DNA of 64,000 nt from Hyalangium gracile (GTDB taxonomy: Bacteria > Myxococcota > Myxococcia > Myxococcales > Myxococcaceae). A program made the position numbers and the translations under genes. Below the pieces are notes generated by a model. That model was given only the letters and a program-made list of their open reading frames with translations. It had not been told where the DNA came from and ran no database searches. Of this stretch, positions 61,325-64,000 are shown piece by piece. Where the stretch lies: positions 1 to 64,000 of the forward strand of contig NZ_JAHXBG010000024.1 in assembly GCF_020103725.1 (NCBI RefSeq), read 5' to 3'. The number at the start of each line of letters is the position of its first letter. The first letter of the stretch is position 1.

Positions 61325-62236
61325 TCAGGCCTGTCTGGCGATTCGCCGGATCAGTGCCCTCAGCCAGCGGTGGCCCGGGTCGTTCTCCAGGCGCGCATCC
61401 CACAGCATGGACAGGGTGAAGCCCGGCAAGGGCAGGGGGGGCTCGAACAGGCGCAGCGGAAGCCACTCCGCGAGCTGCCTCGCCAGCCGGTCGGCCAACG
61501 TCACGAGCAGATCCGTGCGAGCGACCAGATAGGGCGCGGCGAGGAAACTCGGCACGCTCACCCGGATCCTCCGGGACTGACCTCGCTCACTCAGCAGGGA
61601 GTCCACCGTGCTGCCTCTCCTCCCGCGAGGCGCCACGAGCACATGCTGCAGCCGGAGGAAGTCCTCCAGGGAGAGCGTGTCGCGGATCTCCGAGTGGTCC
61701 CGGCGCACCACGCACACCAGCCGCTCCCGGAGGATGGCCTGGACGCGCAGCCCTGGCACCTTGTCGTACTGCACCACCAGCGCCAGATCGCCGAGGCCCT
61801 GACTGAGCTGCCGCTCGATATGATCGGTGAAGGGAAGGACCGAGAGGCCAATCCCTGGCGCCTCGTGCTCCAGCTGCTCCAACAACGGCGGCAGCAGGAT
61901 GCACTGCGCGTAGTCCGCGGCGATCAGGTGGAAGGTCCGCCGCTCCGTCGCGGGAGCGAAGGCCGCCGGCGGTGCGACGGCCCGCTCCAAGGCCTCGAGC
62001 GCCCGGTGGAGCGGCTCCTGGAGCTCACGCGCGCGCGGGGTCAGGCTCATGCCTTCCGCGCTGCGCACCAGCAGGGGATCGCCCAGTCGGTCCCGCAGGC
62101 GGGCCAGCGCATGGCTCGCCGCGGACTGGGACAGCCCGATGCGCGCGGCGGCTTTCGACACGCTGCCCTCGCTCAGGATCGCGTCCAGCAAGCGCAGCGA
62201 CTTGAGGTCCAGGGAGTCCAGATGCATGGCATGCAT
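61325..62236 (-). CDS. LysR-family transcriptional regulator
   Basis: 303 residues. N-terminal winged helix: LKSLRLLDAILSEGSVSKAA, ARIGLSQSAASHALARLRDR and LGDPLLVRSAEGMSLTPRAR. The C-terminal effector domain is the periplasmic-binding-like fold (HLIAADYAQCILLPPLLEQL, VVQYDKVPGLRVQAILRERL). It is divergent from the NmrA-like gene with a gap of 90 bases, so it very probably controls that gene and itself from the shared region. Confidence 0.95.
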   Translation of the reverse strand: MHAMHLDSLDLKSLRLLDAILSEGSVSKAAARIGLSQSAASHALARLRDRLGDPLLVRSAEGMSLTPRARELQEPLHRALEALERAVAPPAAFAPATERRTFHLIAADYAQCILLPPLLEQLEHEAPGIGLSVLPFTDHIERQLSQGLGDLALVVQYDKVPGLRVQAILRERLVCVVRRDHSEIRDTLSLEDFLRLQHVLVAPRGRRGSTVDSLLSERGQSRRIRVSVPSFLAAPYLVARTDLLVTLADRLARQLAEWLPLRLFEPPLPLPGFTLSMLWDARLENDPGHRWLRALIRRIARQA

Positions 62237-62326
62237 AGTCTACATGAACGAGCCGAGGGAGATCTCCCCGCGTCTCGCTGCCAGAGTGGGTTCACACGAC
62301 GTCCAGCCCACGTGGGAGGAAGCGAC

Positions 62327-63208
62327 ATGGAGACTCTGGTCTTTGGAGCGACGGGGAACATCGGCAGCGAGGTGGTGCGTGCACTGGCCGGCCGACCGGA
62401 GGTTCACATCCGGGCCGCGACGCGCGAGGTGTCGCAGACCCGCAAGCTGTTCGAGGGGCTCTCGAACGTCGAGCCCGTGCGAGTCGACTGGCAGCAGCCG
62501 GGGACTCTCGACGCCGCGCTGGCGGGAGTGAGCCACCTGGTCATCATCAACGCCCTGTCCCCGGAGATGGCGGCGCAGACGGCGGCGCTGATCGCCGCGG
62601 CGCGGCGGGCCCAGGTGAGCCGGGTGTTGCGCTTCAGCCTCATGGGCGCCGGAGAGCCGGAGCCCATCCTGGAGGCCCGCTGGCACGACGCGGCCGATGA
62701 GCAGGTGCGGCGGAGCGGGCTGGAGTGGGTCATCCTCAAGCCCAACCAGTACTTCCAGAACTTCGTCGGCTTTGGGACCGATGCCACCGTGCGCACCCAG
62801 GGAGCCATCTATCTGCCCTACGCGGACGCCCGTGTGAGCAACATCGACACGCGGGACCTGGGGGAGATTGCCGCTCGGGTGTTGCTCGCGCCCCCCGGCG
62901 CCCATGCCGGGAAGGAGTATGTGCTGACCGGAGGCGTGGCTCAGACCATGGAGGAGATCGCCGGGAGCATCGGAGAGGTGCTCGGCAAGCCGGTGCGCTA
63001 CACGGCTATTCCGGAAGAACCCGTGCGGCAGGCCATGACGGGGGCCGGCATGCATTCCGTGACGGTCGAAGCCATCCTGGAGTGGTTCGCCTACTGCCGA
63101 GCGGGGCGTGCCATGCGCGTCGATCCCGCCGCCACGCATTTGCTGGGACACCCGCCGCGTCGCAGTGCCGACTTCGCGCGGGACTACGCGCACCGCTACC
63201 AGGGCTGA
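62327..63208 (+). CDS. NmrA-like NAD(P)-binding oxidoreductase or regulator
   Basis: 293 residues. ATG 62327 follows GGGAGGAAG. The Rossmann start METLVFGATGNIGSEVVRAL has the NAD(P)-binding GxxGxxG, followed by IRAATREVSQTRKL, LVIINALSPEM and the segment ILKPNQYFQNFVGF. The pattern fits the NmrA/SDR atypical family of redox-sensing or quinone-oxidoreductase-like proteins. It is divergent from the LysR regulator gene, which is its likely controller. Confidence 0.93.
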   Translation: METLVFGATGNIGSEVVRALAGRPEVHIRAATREVSQTRKLFEGLSNVEPVRVDWQQPGTLDAALAGVSHLVIINALSPEMAAQTAALIAAARRAQVSRVLRFSLMGAGEPEPILEARWHDAADEQVRRSGLEWVILKPNQYFQNFVGFGTDATVRTQGAIYLPYADARVSNIDTRDLGEIAARVLLAPPGAHAGKEYVLTGGVAQTMEEIAGSIGEVLGKPVRYTAIPEEPVRQAMTGAGMHSVTVEAILEWFAYCRAGRAMRVDPAATHLLGHPPRRSADFARDYAHRYQG

Positions 63209-63214
63209 GCCGTT

Positions 63215-63239
63215 TTCTTGTCGCTGCGGAGGGCCACGC
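63215..63239. repeat. 25-bp direct repeat, copy 2
   Basis: Second copy of the repeat at 60324-60348, with one mismatch. It sits seven bases after the NmrA-like stop codon, directly upstream of the kinase-tail relic. Confidence 0.7.
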
Positions 63240-63244
63240 ACCGC

Positions 63245-63305
63245 GCCCCTTGTCCCACCCGGGGAGAAGCGTCTCCCCACCTCGGGGGCCCTGAAGAATC
63301 CGTAG
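63245..63305 (+). repeat. Relic of a kinase gene 3' end
   Basis: These 61 bases align without gaps to 58087-58147, the last codons and stop of the Ser/Thr kinase gene, with about 52 matches by eye. Translated in the same way they read PLVPPGEKRLPTSGALKNP and a TAG stop, against PLVPPGRKRPPTSGSMKNP. No kinase domain precedes the copy, so it is a decayed fragment. Confidence 0.65.
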
Positions 63306-63308
63306 TCG

Positions 63309-64000
63309 CTAGGGGTCTTCCGAGGCCTCGGCTCCTGAGAAGGAGCGGCCGCACAGCTTGCAAACGAAGTACGACCGGGTGTCCGGGGGCTGCTCGTAGA
63401 AGCGCATCTGGTGCGTCCGCTGGTGGCAACGCGGGCACGTCAGTCTTGCTCCGCTTGCGAGCTTGGCTGCCAGCCGACGTGCGATCTCGTTCGACAGTGC
63501 GATTGCCTGGGCGCGCACGCGTTGCTGCTCTTCGCTCACGAGCGCCTGCGCCGCCCTGTCTCTCTCGGCGGCTTGCCGCTCCTGCTCCAAAGCCCGCCAA
63601 TCCATTCGATACGCGGCCTCTCCCCAGAGCGTGGCCAGGTAGTCACCGAACTCCACGAGTGACTGGCGCGCCACGGGGTGCGCGGAGCGCTCGGCGAAGA
63701 GCGCCTCGAGTGCCTCGCGCGACGGCGCCTCCCGTCGCACCTCGGCCATGGTGGCCTCGGCGGCGTCGAGCGCGGGCCCGTCCAGTCTGCTTCGGAAGTC
63801 GCCACCGACGTACGTGTCCCACTCGCGCCACCGCGAGTAGAGGCTGAAGGACCAGTCGGCGAGCTGGACTGCGGCGAAGTACGGGAACTTGTCAGGAGTC
63901 GGAGGGCCACATGCCAGGAACCACCCCGGCGTGGCCCTGAGAAGCGTGCCGTAACCGGACCAGTGGGAGTAGAGAGCGCTGACGAAGCGTCCGCGAGAGA
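63309..64000 (-). CDS. Zinc-ribbon-ended hypothetical protein (5' end beyond the window)
   Basis: The frame is open from the right edge to a stop at 63309, giving at least 230 residues without a start codon in view; an internal ATG at 63749 is not needed. The N-terminal part seen (FVSALYSHWSGYGTLLRATP, FAAVQLADWSFSLYSRWREW) is aromatic and helical. A coiled coil (LEQERQAAERDRAAQALVSE) follows, then a C-terminal zinc ribbon, CPRCHQRTHQMRFYEQPPDT with RSYFVCKLCGRSF, matching the TFIIS/RPB9-like C-terminal form (two CxxC pairs with a Tyr/Gln/Arg-containing loop). Such ribbons bind nucleic acid or polymerase; the role here is unknown. Confidence 0.7.
   Translation of the reverse strand, partial: SRGRFVSALYSHWSGYGTLLRATPGWFLACGPPTPDKFPYFAAVQLADWSFSLYSRWREWDTYVGGDFRSRLDGPALDAAEATMAEVRREAPSREALEALFAERSAHPVARQSLVEFGDYLATLWGEAAYRMDWRALEQERQAAERDRAAQALVSEEQQRVRAQAIALSNEIARRLAAKLASGARLTCPRCHQRTHQMRFYEQPPDTRSYFVCKLCGRSFSGAEASEDP

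Overview
The window is about 69-70% GC by impression, densely coded on both strands, with very short intergenic gaps (none over 300 bases lacks a gene). Eukaryotic-like Ser/Thr kinases carrying the HRDVSPMN variant, many small lipoproteins, an ECF sigma factor, a GAF-GAF-GGDEF protein behind ftsB, Kelch and TPR proteins and GTG/TTG starts all point to a myxobacterium, probably of the Cystobacter/Archangium/Myxococcus group. No rRNA, tRNA, CRISPR array or insertion sequence was seen. All functional calls come from reading motifs by eye; no database search was run.

Layout. 1-8.4 kb: the 5' part of a lipoprotein gene, a gamma-glutamylcyclotransferase-like gene, and a complete GlgE pathway operon (glgE-treS-mak-glgB, minus strand) in which every junction is a 4-base GTGA stop/start overlap. 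These four enzymes turn trehalose into maltose, then maltose-1-phosphate, then branched alpha-glucan. 8.6-16 kb: ECF sigma factor, class I/II aminotransferase, a VWA protein with a duplicated C-terminal module, PstS-like phosphate-binding lipoprotein and envelope proteins. 16-26.5 kb: cupredoxin-like protein, sensor Ser/Thr kinase, a CSGCH lipoprotein, a catalytically degraded M50-like membrane protein, PHP phosphoesterase, zinc-ribbon proteins (one FmdB type with a polyserine tail), a Fur-family regulator and a TlpA-like lipoprotein.

26.5-35.6 kb (minus strand) holds the most striking locus: five overlapping genes encoding, in order of transcription, a membrane protein with extracytoplasmic beta domains and a cytoplasmic coiled coil; a MoxR/ChlI-type AAA+ ATPase; a ChlD-like VWA partner; a CHAT-domain caspase-like protease with His and Cys in place; and an 805-residue protein that joins a beta domain, a metallopeptidase-like segment that has lost its first zinc-ligand His, and a STAND-like ATPase segment without the P-loop lysine. 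It looks like an NTP-dependent signalling, cell-death or defence system.

35.8-41.7 kb: repeat-containing lipoprotein, ftsB with a diguanylate cyclase, a histidine kinase and an RsmJ-like methyltransferase. 42-54.5 kb: an effector-like region. An alpha/beta hydrolase, a phospholipase A2-like protein and a CNF-like deamidase candidate lack signal peptides but share a short D[GS]F[ED] motif near residues 38-55; between them lie a secreted papain-like candidate with two membrane-anchored partners, a CsgG-like protein, a 775-residue membrane protein, and an M57-like metalloprotease next to a trypsin-like protease. 54.5-64 kb: a beta-barrel protein, a VOC protein, a small peptide with a double-glycine leader (RiPP or bacteriocin candidate), a second Ser/Thr kinase, Kelch lipoprotein, a DDAH-type hydrolase behind twin operator-like inverted repeats, a frameshifted gene, a divergent LysR/NmrA pair, and a zinc-ribbon gene running off the right edge. 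Short repeats near 60.3 and 63.2 kb and a relic of a kinase 3' end suggest past duplication and decay there.
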